Positions 1 to 8,351 of a DNA stretch of 64,000 nt are shown here, in pieces (position 1 is the stretch's first letter; the number at the start of each line of letters is the position of its first letter). The stretch spans positions 50,858-114,857 of the forward strand of contig NZ_FCOL02000021.1 in NCBI RefSeq assembly GCF_001544515.1, given 5' to 3'. A model generated the notes under the pieces. That model made no database searches. It was not told the origin of the DNA and worked only from the letters and a program-made list of their open reading frames with translations. The translations under genes were made by a program, and so were the position numbers. The DNA comes from Caballeronia terrestris. GTDB taxonomy: Bacteria > Pseudomonadota > Gammaproteobacteria > Burkholderiales > Burkholderiaceae.

Positions 1-1
1 C

Positions 2-532
2 GTCGCGGCGACGACCGGCATTTTGCGCGTGCTCTCCGAGCGGGAATTGCGCGGCGTGATGGCGCACGAGCTGGCGCACGTCAAGCATCGCGACATCCTG
101 ATCTCGACGGTTTCCGCCACGATGGCCGGCGCGATCTCCGCGCTCGCAAACTTCGCGATGTTCTTCGGCGGGCGCGATTCGGAAGGCCGTCCATCGAATC
201 CGATTGCGAGCATCGCGGTGGCGATCCTCGCGCCTATCGCGGGCGCGCTGATTCAGATGGCGATCTCCCGTGCGCGCGAATTCGAAGCCGATCGCGGCGG
301 CGCGCAGATTTCCGGCGATCCGCAGGCGCTCGCGAGCGCGCTCGAGAAGATCCACGCGTACGCGTCGGGCGTGCCGTTCCCGACGGCCGAGGCCCATCCG
401 GCCACCGCGCAGATGATGATCATGAACCCGCTGTCGGGCGGGGGCATCGCGGGATGGTTTTCCACGCACCCGGCAACCGAGGAGCGTGTCGCCAGGTTGA
501 TGGAAATGGCGCGCACGGGGCGGATGGAGTAA
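2..532 (+). CDS. htpX: Protease HtpX, 3' part (5' end outside window)
   Basis: Membrane-bound zinc metalloprotease of the M48B family that takes part in quality control of inner-membrane proteins. The reading frame is open from the first bases of the window, so the gene starts upstream and only about 176 codons are seen. The zinc site HELAH (in [12 protein letters not shown]) lies near the start of the visible part. It is followed by two hydrophobic stretches ([15 protein letters not shown] and [20 protein letters not shown]) and the downstream glutamate motif REFEADRGG, the third zinc ligand of the family. The C-terminal [13 protein letters not shown] is typical of HtpX. The N-terminal transmembrane hairpin is not visible. 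Identification is firm from the paired HExxH and EAD motifs with membrane segments between them. Confidence 0.93.
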   Translation, partial: VAATTGILRVLSERELRGVMAHELAHVKHRDILISTVSATMAGAISALANFAMFFGGRDSEGRPSNPIASIAVAILAPIAGALIQMAISRAREFEADRGGAQISGDPQALASALEKIHAYASGVPFPTAEAHPATAQMMIMNPLSGGGIAGWFSTHPATEERVARLMEMARTGRME

Positions 533-665
533 GCGCGCCTTGTCTTAGCGCGGCGGCGGTCCAGCCGCCGCGCTCCTACCCCGCTGTAATCCCCCTCTCC
601 CCCGCAAGTTACAATGCCTCGTTTGTGCGAGCCGGCATTTTGCCGCTCGACGTCCTGGCTCCCAC

Positions 666-2081
666 ATGACCGACAAGCCTTCCCGCCGGCGCGCCGCTCC
701 CTCGGCCGATCAGCCGATAGCGTCGTCCGACGCCCATCTCAGCACGTTGCACCTCGCTTCCGATTCGCTCGCGTTCGCGCTCGATGGCGCCGCGCAAGCC
801 GTCGGCGCCGTGCGCGCCGGCGCGGCGTTGCCCGCGGCGCTGCAAACCGTGATGGCGTCGGGGAATCACGCGGCCGCGCGCGGGGCGACGCAAGACATCG
901 CGTATCGCACGATGCGCCGTCTCGCCCTCGCCGACGCGCTCCTCCAAAAGCTCATGCGCAAGGCCCCGCCGCCGCACGTCGCTAACGTGCTCGCGTGCGC
1001 GTTCGCCTTGCTCGTCGACGACGAAGCGCACGCCGCATACACGCCGTTCACGGTCGTCGATCAGGCGGTCAACGCGATCGCCGCGCGCCGCGAGTTCGCG
1101 TTCGCAAAGGGCCTCGTCAACGCCGTGCTGCGCAACTTCCTGCGCGATCGCGAAAAACTGCTCGGCGAGGTTACGCAAGACCCGGTGGCGCGCTGGAATT
1201 ACCCGTCGTGGTGGATCGACGCCGTCAAGCGCGGCCAGCCCGACGCGTGGGAAAGCATCCTCGAGGCGGGCAACCGCCAGGGTCCGCTGGCGCTGCGTGT
1301 GAACGCGCGCCGCACGAGCGTCGCCGGTTATCTCGAAACGCTGAAGGCCGCGAACATCGAGGCGCACGCCGCCGGTGAACACGCGGTTCGCCTGCAAACG
1401 CCGATGCCGGTCGACAAGATCCCCGGTTTCGACGATGGCATCGTCTCCGTGCAGGACGCCGGCGCGCAACTCGCCGCGCAACTGCTCGGCGCGAAGGACG
1501 GCATGCGCGTGCTCGACGCGTGCGCCGCGCCCGGTGGCAAGACGGGCCACGTGCTGGAACTGGCAAAGGTCGAGCTGATCGCGCTCGAAAGCGATGCGCA
1601 GCGCGCGAGCCGCATCAAGCAGAACCTGGAGCGGCTGAATCTCGAAGCGGAAATCCGCGTCGGCGATGCGGGCGAGCCGTCCGAATGGTCCGACGGCGAT
1701 CCCTTCGACCGCATTCTCGCCGACGTGCCGTGCTCGGCATCGGGCATCGTGCGGCGTCATCCGGACATTCGCTGGCTGCGTCGTCCGTCGGACATCGCGG
1801 CGCTCGTCGCGGAGCAGCGGCGCATTCTCACGGCGCTCTGGCCGCTCGTTGCAACGGGCGGCGAGCTGCTCTACGTGACGTGTTCGATCTTTCCCGAAGA
1901 GGGCGAACTGCAGGCGCAGTGGTTTGGAGACACGCACGAAGATGCGGTACGATTGGACGCGCCGGGGCAATTATTGCCGACCAACGCCCGCGCGAGCGCC
2001 GCTTCTTCCACCTCGAACCGGGACGCGGAACCCTTCGCGGACCACGACGGATTCTTCTACGCGCGCTTCCAGAAACGGTGA
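666..2081 (+). CDS. rsmB: 16S rRNA (cytosine-967-C5)-methyltransferase RsmB
   Basis: Methylates C967 of 16S rRNA in the cytoplasm using SAM. The 471-residue product has an N-terminal NusB-like RNA-binding domain (about residues 40-180) and a C-terminal Rossmann methyltransferase domain. The SAM loop is DACAAPGGKTG, the first catalytic region is DVPCSASGIVRRHPDIRWLR (Pro-Cys) and the second is YVTCSIFPEEGE (Thr-Cys), the pair of cysteines expected for RNA m5C enzymes. The N-terminal 40 residues are low-complexity, and no strong ribosome-binding site precedes the ATG, so the exact start is uncertain. It is the first gene of a rsmB-DUF4390-ntrY-ntrX run; the next gene begins at a GTG overlapping its stop. 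Confidence 0.93.
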   Translation: MTDKPSRRRAAPSADQPIASSDAHLSTLHLASDSLAFALDGAAQAVGAVRAGAALPAALQTVMASGNHAAARGATQDIAYRTMRRLALADALLQKLMRKAPPPHVANVLACAFALLVDDEAHAAYTPFTVVDQAVNAIAARREFAFAKGLVNAVLRNFLRDREKLLGEVTQDPVARWNYPSWWIDAVKRGQPDAWESILEAGNRQGPLALRVNARRTSVAGYLETLKAANIEAHAAGEHAVRLQTPMPVDKIPGFDDGIVSVQDAGAQLAAQLLGAKDGMRVLDACAAPGGKTGHVLELAKVELIALESDAQRASRIKQNLERLNLEAEIRVGDAGEPSEWSDGDPFDRILADVPCSASGIVRRHPDIRWLRRPSDIAALVAEQRRILTALWPLVATGGELLYVTCSIFPEEGELQAQWFGDTHEDAVRLDAPGQLLPTNARASAASSTSNRDAEPFADHDGFFYARFQKR

Positions 2082-2674
2082 CGATCAAACGCTTTTTCCC
2101 GCTTCGGCTCGTGGCCGTGGTCTGGACTGCGCTGGCGCTCTTTCTGAGCTTCGTCGCAGCCGAACCCGCCCTCGCCGACCCGATCGCCGTTCAGCGCGCG
2201 TCGCTGCAGGCGGACGGCAGCGGCTGGAGCATCGACGCCCGCTTCGAATTCGACCTCAACAGCAGTCTCGAAGACGCCGTCAACAAAGGCGTCCCGCTCT
2301 ATTTCACGACCGATTTCAACCTCTCGCGGCCACGCTGGTACTGGTTCGACGAAGAACCGGTGAACGTGTCGCAGAGCATTCGCCTTTCCTTCCAGCCGCT
2401 CACGCGCGAGTACCGCGTGTCGACGGGCGGCCTGCAACTCGGCTTCAGCTCCCTCAATGAAGCGCTCGACGTGATCAAGCACGTGACCTCGTGGCACGTC
2501 ATCGACCGCAATCAGGTGAAGGCGGGCGAAACCTATATCGCATCCGTGCGGATGCAGCTCGACATCGCGCTGATGCCCAAGCCGTTCCAGATCGATGCGG
2601 TGAACAACCGCGACTGGAGCCTGTCTTCCGACTGGAAACGATTCAACTTTACGGCGGCCGAGCGTGCTAAATAA
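2078..2674 (+). CDS. DUF4390 domain exported protein
   Basis: Protein of 198 residues, function unknown. The reading frame is open far upstream, but I place the start at the GTG whose last two bases belong to the TGA stop of rsmB (GTGA overlap). This gives a product beginning MTIKRFFPLRLVAV with an N-terminal hydrophobic segment (LVAVVWTALALFLSFVAAEPALA) that looks like a signal peptide with an Ala-x-Ala site. The rest is a soluble, beta-rich domain matching DUF4390 in layout (RPRWYWFDEEPV, LSFQPLTREYRVS, FQIDAVNNRDWSL). It lies between rsmB and the NtrY-type kinase and overlaps the latter by 11 bases, so it is cotranscribed and may act with the sensor at the membrane. That link is inference. 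Confidence 0.88.
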   Translation: MTIKRFFPLRLVAVVWTALALFLSFVAAEPALADPIAVQRASLQADGSGWSIDARFEFDLNSSLEDAVNKGVPLYFTTDFNLSRPRWYWFDEEPVNVSQSIRLSFQPLTREYRVSTGGLQLGFSSLNEALDVIKHVTSWHVIDRNQVKAGETYIASVRMQLDIALMPKPFQIDAVNNRDWSLSSDWKRFNFTAAERAK

Positions 2675-5090
2675 ACTCCGCCGCCGTCGCACGGACATGA
2701 AGAGCTTCGTCGTTCGACTGCTCGTGTCGACCGTCGCCATCACGGCAGTGCTTCTGCTCGTGATGCTCGCGCTCGCGAGTGCGAACACCGAATTCTTCGA
2801 TCGCTACTACTCGTGGCTCTATGCCGCGAACGTCGCCGTCGCCGTGACGTTCCTGGCGATCGTCGCGGGGCTCGTGCTGATCATCGTGTCGCGTGTGCGG
2901 CAGGGCAAGTTCGGCACGCGGCTGCTCGCGAAACTCGCGTTCATCTTCGCGCTCGTGGGCGTCGTGCCGGGCGCGATCATTTACGTCGTGTCGTATCAGT
3001 TCGTGTCGCGCAGCATCGAATCGTGGTTCGACGTGAACGTCGAAACCGCACTCACGTCCGGGCTCAATCTCGGGCGCGGCATGCTCGACGCGTCGCTCTC
3101 GGACTTGCAGAACAAGGGCCGGTTGATGAGCGACCAGCTCTCGAGCGCCGATCCAACGAGCCTCACGCTCGCTCTTCTGCGCCTGCGCGACCAGTTCAAC
3201 GTGCAGGACGCGACCATCGTCGAGCCGATGCGCAGCGGCGGCGGCACCGCGCCCGACGTGCGCGTGGTCGCGCAGGCGTCGAGCAATTTCTCGGCGCTCG
3301 TGCCGGACAACCTGCCGACGCCGCTGATGATCAACCAGGCACGCGACCGTCCGTATGGCGCGATCGAAGGCGAGGTCGACGGCGAGCCCGGCGTGACTGG
3401 TCCGAAGGGCGCGCTGCGTCTGCGCGTGATCGTGAAGATCCCCGATCCGACGACGACCGAACTGCAGCCCGTCGAGCGCTTCCTGCAGATCGAGCAGCCG
3501 GTGAGCCAGGCGCTCGCGCACAACGCGGATGCCGTGCAGCGCGCGTATCGCGAATATCAAGAGAAGCGTCTCGGGCGCACCGGCTTGCGCAAGATGTACA
3601 TCGGCACGCTGACGCTCGCGCTCTTCCTCGCGACCTTCATCGCGATGATGCTCGCGCTCGCGCTCGGGAATCAGCTCGCGCGGCCGCTTTTCCTGCTCGC
3701 GCAAGGGACGAAGGAGGTCGCGGAGGGCGACTACACGCCCAAACGCGAGGTGAAATCGCGCGATGAACTCGGCTTTCTCACGCAGTCGTTCAACGCGATG
3801 ACGCGGCAGTTATCGGAAGCTCGCGCGGCGGTTGAGAACAATCGCATCGCGCTGGAGCATTCGAAGGCGTATCTCGAGAGCATTCTGGCGAATCTGACGG
3901 CGGGCGTATTCGTCTTCGACCGGCAGTTCCGCCTCACCACCGCGAATCGCGGCGCCGAGCGCATTTTCCGGCAGCCGTTCAGCGCGTCGCTGAATCTGCC
4001 GCTCGAACAGATCGACGTGCTCGCCGACTTCGGCGCGATGGTCAGGAAGGCGTTCGCCGAGCGCGACGCGGCATCGATCGGCAGCGGTCAGCCGGTCGGC
4101 GATCGCGGCCACTGGCAGCAGCAACTGGCCGTCGCGGTGCCGGGCGAAAACGAGCCGCTCACGCTTCTCGTACGCGGCACGCAGTTGCTGAGCGCCACCG
4201 AAAGCGACACCGAAGACGCCGAGACGACCGGCTACGTCGTCGTGTTCGACGATATTTCCGACGTCATCTCGGCGCAGCGGTCGGTCGCGTGGGGCGAGGT
4301 GGCGCGGCGTCTCGCGCACGAGATCAAGAATCCGCTCACGCCGATCCAGCTTTCCGCCGAGCGCCTGCAGATGAAGCTCGCCGACAAGCTCTCGCCGCAC
4401 GACGCCGACGTGCTCAAGCGCGGCGCGACGACCATCGTGAACCAGGTGCAGGCGATGAAGCAGATGGTCGACGATTTCCGCGAATACGCGCGCACGCCGC
4501 CGGCGGTGCTCGGCAACCTGCAACTGAACGATCTCGTCGGCGAAGTGCTGACGCTGTACGGCATCGAGGAAGGCAAGAGCGCGATCGCCATCGATCTCAC
4601 GAAGCTGCCGGTGATCCGCGGCGATGCGACGCAGCTTCGGCAGGTGATCCACAACCTCCTGCAAAATGCGCAGGATGCAGTTGCCGACGTCGCCGAGCCG
4701 CGCGTGCTGCTCGAAACGAGGACAGTAGAATATGGCGACCCCGATTCGTCCGGCCACGCGCGTGTCGCGGTGCGGCTGACGGTATCGGATAACGGTCCGG
4801 GCTTTTCAGCGCGCATACTGTCGCGCGCGTTCGAGCCTTACGTCACGACGAAGGCGAAGGGCACGGGACTGGGTCTTGCAACGGTGAAGAAGATCGTCGA
4901 CGAGCATGGCGCGCGCATCGACATTCGTAATCGGTCGAAGGCGGCAGAGGTGATCGAAGGCGCGCAGATTTCGATTTTGTTCCTGCAACTCGCGGACGAC
5001 GCCGCCCAGCCGGGCGCGAGCCCGCCGGCAGCGAGCGCGGCGCTGGGCCACGGAACGACAAAAGCAACAGTGCAGACAAGGGCAGCGTAA
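2664..5090 (+). CDS. ntrY: NtrY-like membrane sensor histidine kinase
   Basis: Sensor kinase of 808 residues. N-terminal transmembrane segments (about residues 15-40, 50-75 and 90-115) precede a large extracytoplasmic region; a further segment near residues 315-340 leads into a HAMP domain (QLARPLFLLAQGTKEVAEGDY). A PAS-like domain follows (SILANLTAGVFVFDRQ), then the dimerisation box with the phospho-accepting His at about residue 552 (RRLAHEIKNPLTPIQLSAER). The ATPase domain has the N box (HNLLQNAQDAV), DNGPGF and GTGLGLATVKKI. This is the architecture of NtrY. The GTG at 2664 overlaps the preceding gene; an ATG at 2697 is an alternative start. The response regulator gene starts directly after its stop. 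Confidence 0.92.
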   Translation: MLNKLRRRRTDMKSFVVRLLVSTVAITAVLLLVMLALASANTEFFDRYYSWLYAANVAVAVTFLAIVAGLVLIIVSRVRQGKFGTRLLAKLAFIFALVGVVPGAIIYVVSYQFVSRSIESWFDVNVETALTSGLNLGRGMLDASLSDLQNKGRLMSDQLSSADPTSLTLALLRLRDQFNVQDATIVEPMRSGGGTAPDVRVVAQASSNFSALVPDNLPTPLMINQARDRPYGAIEGEVDGEPGVTGPKGALRLRVIVKIPDPTTTELQPVERFLQIEQPVSQALAHNADAVQRAYREYQEKRLGRTGLRKMYIGTLTLALFLATFIAMMLALALGNQLARPLFLLAQGTKEVAEGDYTPKREVKSRDELGFLTQSFNAMTRQLSEARAAVENNRIALEHSKAYLESILANLTAGVFVFDRQFRLTTANRGAERIFRQPFSASLNLPLEQIDVLADFGAMVRKAFAERDAASIGSGQPVGDRGHWQQQLAVAVPGENEPLTLLVRGTQLLSATESDTEDAETTGYVVVFDDISDVISAQRSVAWGEVARRLAHEIKNPLTPIQLSAERLQMKLADKLSPHDADVLKRGATTIVNQVQAMKQMVDDFREYARTPPAVLGNLQLNDLVGEVLTLYGIEEGKSAIAIDLTKLPVIRGDATQLRQVIHNLLQNAQDAVADVAEPRVLLETRTVEYGDPDSSGHARVAVRLTVSDNGPGFSARILSRAFEPYVTTKAKGTGLGLATVKKIVDEHGARIDIRNRSKAAEVIEGAQISILFLQLADDAAQPGASPPAASAALGHGTTKATVQTRAA

Positions 5091-5807
5091 ATGGCAACCA
5101 TCCTGGTGGTAGACGACGAAATGGGTATCCGGGAATTGCTCTCGGAGATCCTGAGCGACGAGGGGCATGCGGTGGAGGCGGCGGAGAACGCGCAGCAGGC
5201 GCGCGACTACCGTTTGCGGCAAGCGCCCGATCTCGTCCTGCTCGACATCTGGATGCCCGACACCGACGGCGTCACCTTGCTGAAGGAGTGGGCGGCGCAA
5301 GGCAAGCTGACGATGCCGGTCATCATGATGTCGGGGCACGCGACCATCGACACGGCCGTCGAGGCGACGAAGATCGGCGCGCTCAACTTCCTCGAAAAGC
5401 CGATCGCGCTGCAAAAGCTGCTGAAGGCGGTCGAGCAGGGGCTCGCGCACGGAACAGCGGCGGCGCCGATCCTCTCGGCGGCGGCGAAGCCTCCGTTGCC
5501 GGCGGGCGCATCGAGCGTGCCGGCCGCAGCGGCGCTGCCGAGCGCGTCGACGTTGAATGCGTCGGGTGATTCCAGTGTGGCTGGGGCGGCGCACGCGCAG
5601 CCGGGGCAGACGGCATCGATTTCCTTCGACATCCCGTTGCGCGACGCCCGCGATGCCTTCGAACGCGCGTACTTCGAGTATCACCTCGCGCGCGAGAACG
5701 GCAGCATGACGCGCGTCGCGGAGAAGACGGGGCTCGAGCGCACGCACTTGTATCGCAAGCTGAAGCAGCTCGGCGTCGATCTCGGGAAGAACAAAAGCGA
5801 GGCTTAA
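5091..5807 (+). CDS. ntrX: NtrX-like response regulator without AAA+ domain
   Basis: Response regulator of 238 residues paired with the preceding NtrY-like kinase; no gap separates the two genes. The receiver domain occupies residues 1-120 with the acidic pair at 8-9, phospho-acceptor Asp52 (LLDIWMPD) and Lys in EKPIAL. An Ala/Pro-rich linker (about residues 125-180) leads to a C-terminal Fis-type helix-turn-helix (AYFEYHLARENGSMTRVAEK, then THLYRKLKQLGVDL). Classical NtrX has a sigma-54 AAA+ domain between these parts; here it is absent (no GAFTGA-type or Walker motifs), so it is unlikely to activate sigma-54 promoters. The name is kept because of partner and position. Confidence 0.9.
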   Translation: MATILVVDDEMGIRELLSEILSDEGHAVEAAENAQQARDYRLRQAPDLVLLDIWMPDTDGVTLLKEWAAQGKLTMPVIMMSGHATIDTAVEATKIGALNFLEKPIALQKLLKAVEQGLAHGTAAAPILSAAAKPPLPAGASSVPAAAALPSASTLNASGDSSVAGAAHAQPGQTASISFDIPLRDARDAFERAYFEYHLARENGSMTRVAEKTGLERTHLYRKLKQLGVDLGKNKSEA

Positions 5808-5856
5808 GGCCCGCTGGAGGCCGCTCCGCGATTTTAGGAAAATTGCCCAAAAGCGC

Positions 5857-5885
5857 TTGAGCGACACAAACCGCTTTGATATACT
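5857..5885 (+). promoter_or_regulatory. Promoter of tRNA-Phe
   Basis: A TTGAGC -35 box at 5857-5862 and a TATACT -10 box at 5880-5885 are separated by 17 bases. Transcription would begin about 6 bases before the mature tRNA. Confidence 0.8.
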
Positions 5886-5897
5886 CTCGTTCTCGTT

Positions 5898-5973
5898 GGC
5901 CCGGTAGCTCAGTTGGTAGAGCAGCGGATTGAAAATCCGCGTGTCGATGGTTCGATTCCGTCCCAGGCCACCA
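5898..5973 (+). tRNA. tRNA-Phe (GAA)
   Basis: A 76-base cloverleaf with encoded CCA. The D stem is GCTC/GAGC, the anticodon stem GCGGA/TCCGC with loop TTGAAAA (anticodon GAA), and the T arm GATGG-TTCGATT-CCGTC. The acceptor arms GGCCCGG and CCAGGCC pair except at position 5-68, where C faces A. It stands alone with its own promoter and a terminator. Confidence 0.96.
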
Positions 5974-6343
5974 AAGTTGCAAGGAAGCCCAAGAGCCAAT
6001 CGGTTCTTGGGCTTTTTCCTTTGTGGCGCGTTTGGCGTGATGCACGAGGCCGGGAAAATAGTGCCGTGCTAAAATCTCAACTGATTTAAGGACTTGCGCT
6101 ACCTCCATCGGCTCGCAGGTCCTTTTCGTTTTGGCGGCCGAAAGTCCGCGTGACGCGTCTCTGGGAGTGTCCGACGCCAAAGGCGCGCCGAAATCAGCGG
6201 CATAACGAGCGCTCGCGCCTGCCTCGATCCGCGCCGCCTATACTGGACGAGCCGGCCCGGCCGGCCGCGTCGCCCGATGTGGACCGCGATCTTGCGTGAC
6301 ATCCCGCGCCGCGCCACATCAGACACTTTCACGGAGTTTCACG
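5974..6343. other. Intergenic region between tRNA-Phe and queC
   Basis: No gene is seen. It holds the tRNA terminator, then a second hairpin (6088-6098 with 6114-6124, 11 pairs including one wobble, 15-base loop) followed by TTTT, which may be a back-up terminator. A TATACT -10-like box at 6239-6244 lacks a good -35 element and could serve queC. The queC leader contains a perfect 7-pair stem, GATGTGG (6276-6282) with CCACATC (6314-6320). Confidence 0.6.
5985..6017 (+). terminator. Rho-independent terminator of tRNA-Phe
   Basis: A 13-pair stem (5985-5997 with 6002-6014, one G-T wobble) with loop AATC is followed by a T run ending at 6017. Confidence 0.9.
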
Positions 6344-7078
6344 GTGACTCGGATAGACGCGAAGGACAGCGCGCTCGTGCTGTTTTCCGGCGGCCAGGAC
6401 TCGGCCACGTGCCTCGCCTGGGCACTCGAACGCTACACGACCGTCGAGACGCTCGGCTTCGATTACGGCCAGCGGCATCGTGTCGAACTGGAGTGCCGCG
6501 GCGGCTTTCGCGCGGCGGTCGCGCAGGCGTTTCCGCACTGGGCCGGGCGGCTCGGCGAAGACCACATGATCGACCTGTCGGTGCTCGGCGCGATCAGCGA
6601 CACCGCGATGACCCGCGAAATCGAAATCAAGGCGACCGCCAGCGGCCTGCCGAACACGTTCGTGCCGGGCCGCAACCTGATGTTCATGACGATCGCGGCG
6701 GCGGTTGCGTATCGCCGGGGACTGAAGGTGCTGGTCGGCGGCATGTGTGAAACGGACTTCTCGGGCTATCCCGACTGTCGCGACGACACCATGAAAGCGC
6801 TGCAAGTTGCGCTGAACCTCGGCATGGAAACGCGCTACGCGCTCGAAACGCCACTGATGTGGCTCGATAAGGCCGACACCTGGCGACTCGCCGAGCACCT
6901 CGGCGGCGAAACGCTCGTCGAATTGATTCGCGTCGAAACGCATACGTGCTACGTCGGCGAGCGCGCCGAACTGCACGAATGGGGCTTTGGCTGCGGCCAG
7001 TGCCCGGCGTGCAAGCTGCGCAAGCGCGGCTTCGAGGCGTATCGCGCGGGCGAGCAGGTCACGACCGAACCGGTTTGA
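6344..7078 (+). CDS. queC: 7-cyano-7-deazaguanine synthase QueC
   Basis: Converts 7-carboxy-7-deazaguanine to preQ0 with ATP and ammonia in the queuosine pathway. The 244-residue product has the PP-loop [14 protein letters not shown] near the N terminus and the C-terminal zinc cysteines in ETHTCYVGE and [17 protein letters not shown]. The frame is open upstream, but the GTG at 6344, preceded by ACGGAG seven bases away, gives the expected start [17 protein letters not shown]. It is the first gene of queC-queE-queD; queE follows after 25 bases. A hairpin in the leader may influence expression, but I do not recognise a preQ1 riboswitch. Confidence 0.95.
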   Translation: MTRIDAKDSALVLFSGGQDSATCLAWALERYTTVETLGFDYGQRHRVELECRGGFRAAVAQAFPHWAGRLGEDHMIDLSVLGAISDTAMTREIEIKATASGLPNTFVPGRNLMFMTIAAAVAYRRGLKVLVGGMCETDFSGYPDCRDDTMKALQVALNLGMETRYALETPLMWLDKADTWRLAEHLGGETLVELIRVETHTCYVGERAELHEWGFGCGQCPACKLRKRGFEAYRAGEQVTTEPV

Positions 7079-7103
7079 ATTTTTTGGGAACGACAGACTA
7101 GTC

Positions 7104-7736
7104 ATGACGTACGCGGTAAAGGAAATTTTCTACACGTTGCAAGGCGAGGGCGCCAACGCCGGACGCCCGGCCGTGTTTTGCCGGTTCGCCGGCTGCAACC
7201 TGTGGTCGGGTCGCGAGGACGATCGCGCGGACGCCGTCTGCCAGTTCTGCGATACCGATTTCGTCGGCATCGACGGCGAGAACGGCGGCAAATTCCGCAC
7301 GCCGGCCGATCTCGTCGCGATGATCGCGTCGCTCTGGCCCGAGGGCGAGGCGCACAAGTTCGTCGTATGCACCGGCGGCGAACCGATGCTGCAGATCGAC
7401 CAGCCGTTCGTCGATGCGCTGCACGAAGCCGGCTTCGAGATCGCGATCGAGACGAACGGCTCGCTGCCGGTGCTCGAGACGATCGACTGGATCTGCGTGA
7501 GTCCAAAAGCCGATGCGCCGCTCGTCGTGACGAAGGGCAACGAGCTGAAAGTGGTCGTGCCGCAGGACAACCAGCGTCTCGCCGACTACGCGCAACTCGA
7601 CTTCGAGTATTTCCTCGTCCAGCCGATGGACGGCCCGTCGCGCGACATCAACACGAAGCTCGCGATCGACTGGTGCAAGCGCCATCCGAAGTGGCGCCTT
7701 TCGATGCAGACCCACAAGTACCTGAACATCCCCTGA
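7104..7736 (+). CDS. queE: 7-carboxy-7-deazaguanine synthase QueE
   Basis: Radical SAM enzyme that rearranges 6-carboxy-tetrahydropterin to 7-carboxy-7-deazaguanine. The ATG at 7104 gives 210 residues beginning MTYAVKEIFYTLQGEGANAG. The cluster-binding cysteines are C31, C46 and C49, a CX14CX2C spacing instead of the usual CX3CX2C. The same long insertion is known from the structurally studied Burkholderia QueE. GGEPMLQ and the following Asp-containing region are consistent with SAM and substrate binding. It lies between queC and queD in the pathway operon. Confidence 0.95.
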   Translation: MTYAVKEIFYTLQGEGANAGRPAVFCRFAGCNLWSGREDDRADAVCQFCDTDFVGIDGENGGKFRTPADLVAMIASLWPEGEAHKFVVCTGGEPMLQIDQPFVDALHEAGFEIAIETNGSLPVLETIDWICVSPKADAPLVVTKGNELKVVVPQDNQRLADYAQLDFEYFLVQPMDGPSRDINTKLAIDWCKRHPKWRLSMQTHKYLNIP

Positions 7737-7756
7737 TACAGAACGATTGAGCCGAC

Positions 7757-8203
7757 GTGCAGACGATTACCCGAAAACTCGAATTCGACGCGGGCCACCG
7801 CATCCCCGATCACCGCAGCCAGTGCCGTAACCTGCACGGGCATCGCTACGTGCTCGAAATCACGCTGCAAGGCGATCTCGTCGATACGGAAGGCGCGCCG
7901 GATCGCGGCATGGTGATGGATTTCGCCGACGTCAAATCGCTCGCGATGGAACATCTGGTGAACAAGTGGGACCACGCGTTCCTCGTCTACGAAGGCGACA
8001 CGCAGGTGCGCGAATTCCTCGATTCGATGGCGGGCCACAAGACCGTCGTGCTCGACCGCATTCCGACGGTGGAAAACATGGCGGCCGTCGCTTTCGGGAT
8101 CCTCGCCGACGTCTACGACGCCCACTACGGCGTGAACCTCAAGCTGAAGCGCGTGCGCCTGTACGAAACGCCGAATTGCTGGGCCGACGTCGAACGTGCC
8201 TGA
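7757..8203 (+). CDS. queD: 6-carboxy-5,6,7,8-tetrahydropterin synthase QueD
   Basis: Converts dihydroneopterin triphosphate to 6-carboxy-tetrahydropterin, the first dedicated step to queuosine. The 148-residue protein starts at a GTG 20 bases after queE. Zinc-binding histidines are seen in FDAGHRI and in LHGHRY, and the catalytic Cys is in SQCRNLHGH. The C-terminal KRVRLYETPNCWADVE is typical of the 6-pyruvoyl-tetrahydropterin synthase fold. A short inverted repeat (GTGCC...GGCAC) spans its stop codon but lacks a T run. Confidence 0.94.
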   Translation: MQTITRKLEFDAGHRIPDHRSQCRNLHGHRYVLEITLQGDLVDTEGAPDRGMVMDFADVKSLAMEHLVNKWDHAFLVYEGDTQVREFLDSMAGHKTVVLDRIPTVENMAAVAFGILADVYDAHYGVNLKLKRVRLYETPNCWADVERA

Positions 8204-8351
8204 GCCTCCGGGCACGGTCGGACGCTCCATTATTCTCACGGTATGATCGCTCGATAAGCCGCTTCTGATCCGAGCGGCGCACACGGAGCGAGACCATGCC
8301 GTCATCCTTCTTCTGCCCGCCACGCATCGCGGCTCCCCGGGGAGCCGCGCG

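Noticed and set aside
609..1970. Long minus-strand frame opposite rsmB, and similar long frames opposite gatA, coxL and mrdA
   Set aside because: They are antisense shadows caused by high GC content; all are Arg/Ala-rich and lack motifs, while the opposite strand encodes clear families.
5974..6343. Genomic island attached to tRNA-Phe
   Set aside because: No integrase, no repeated tRNA 3' end nearby, and the next genes are core que genes.
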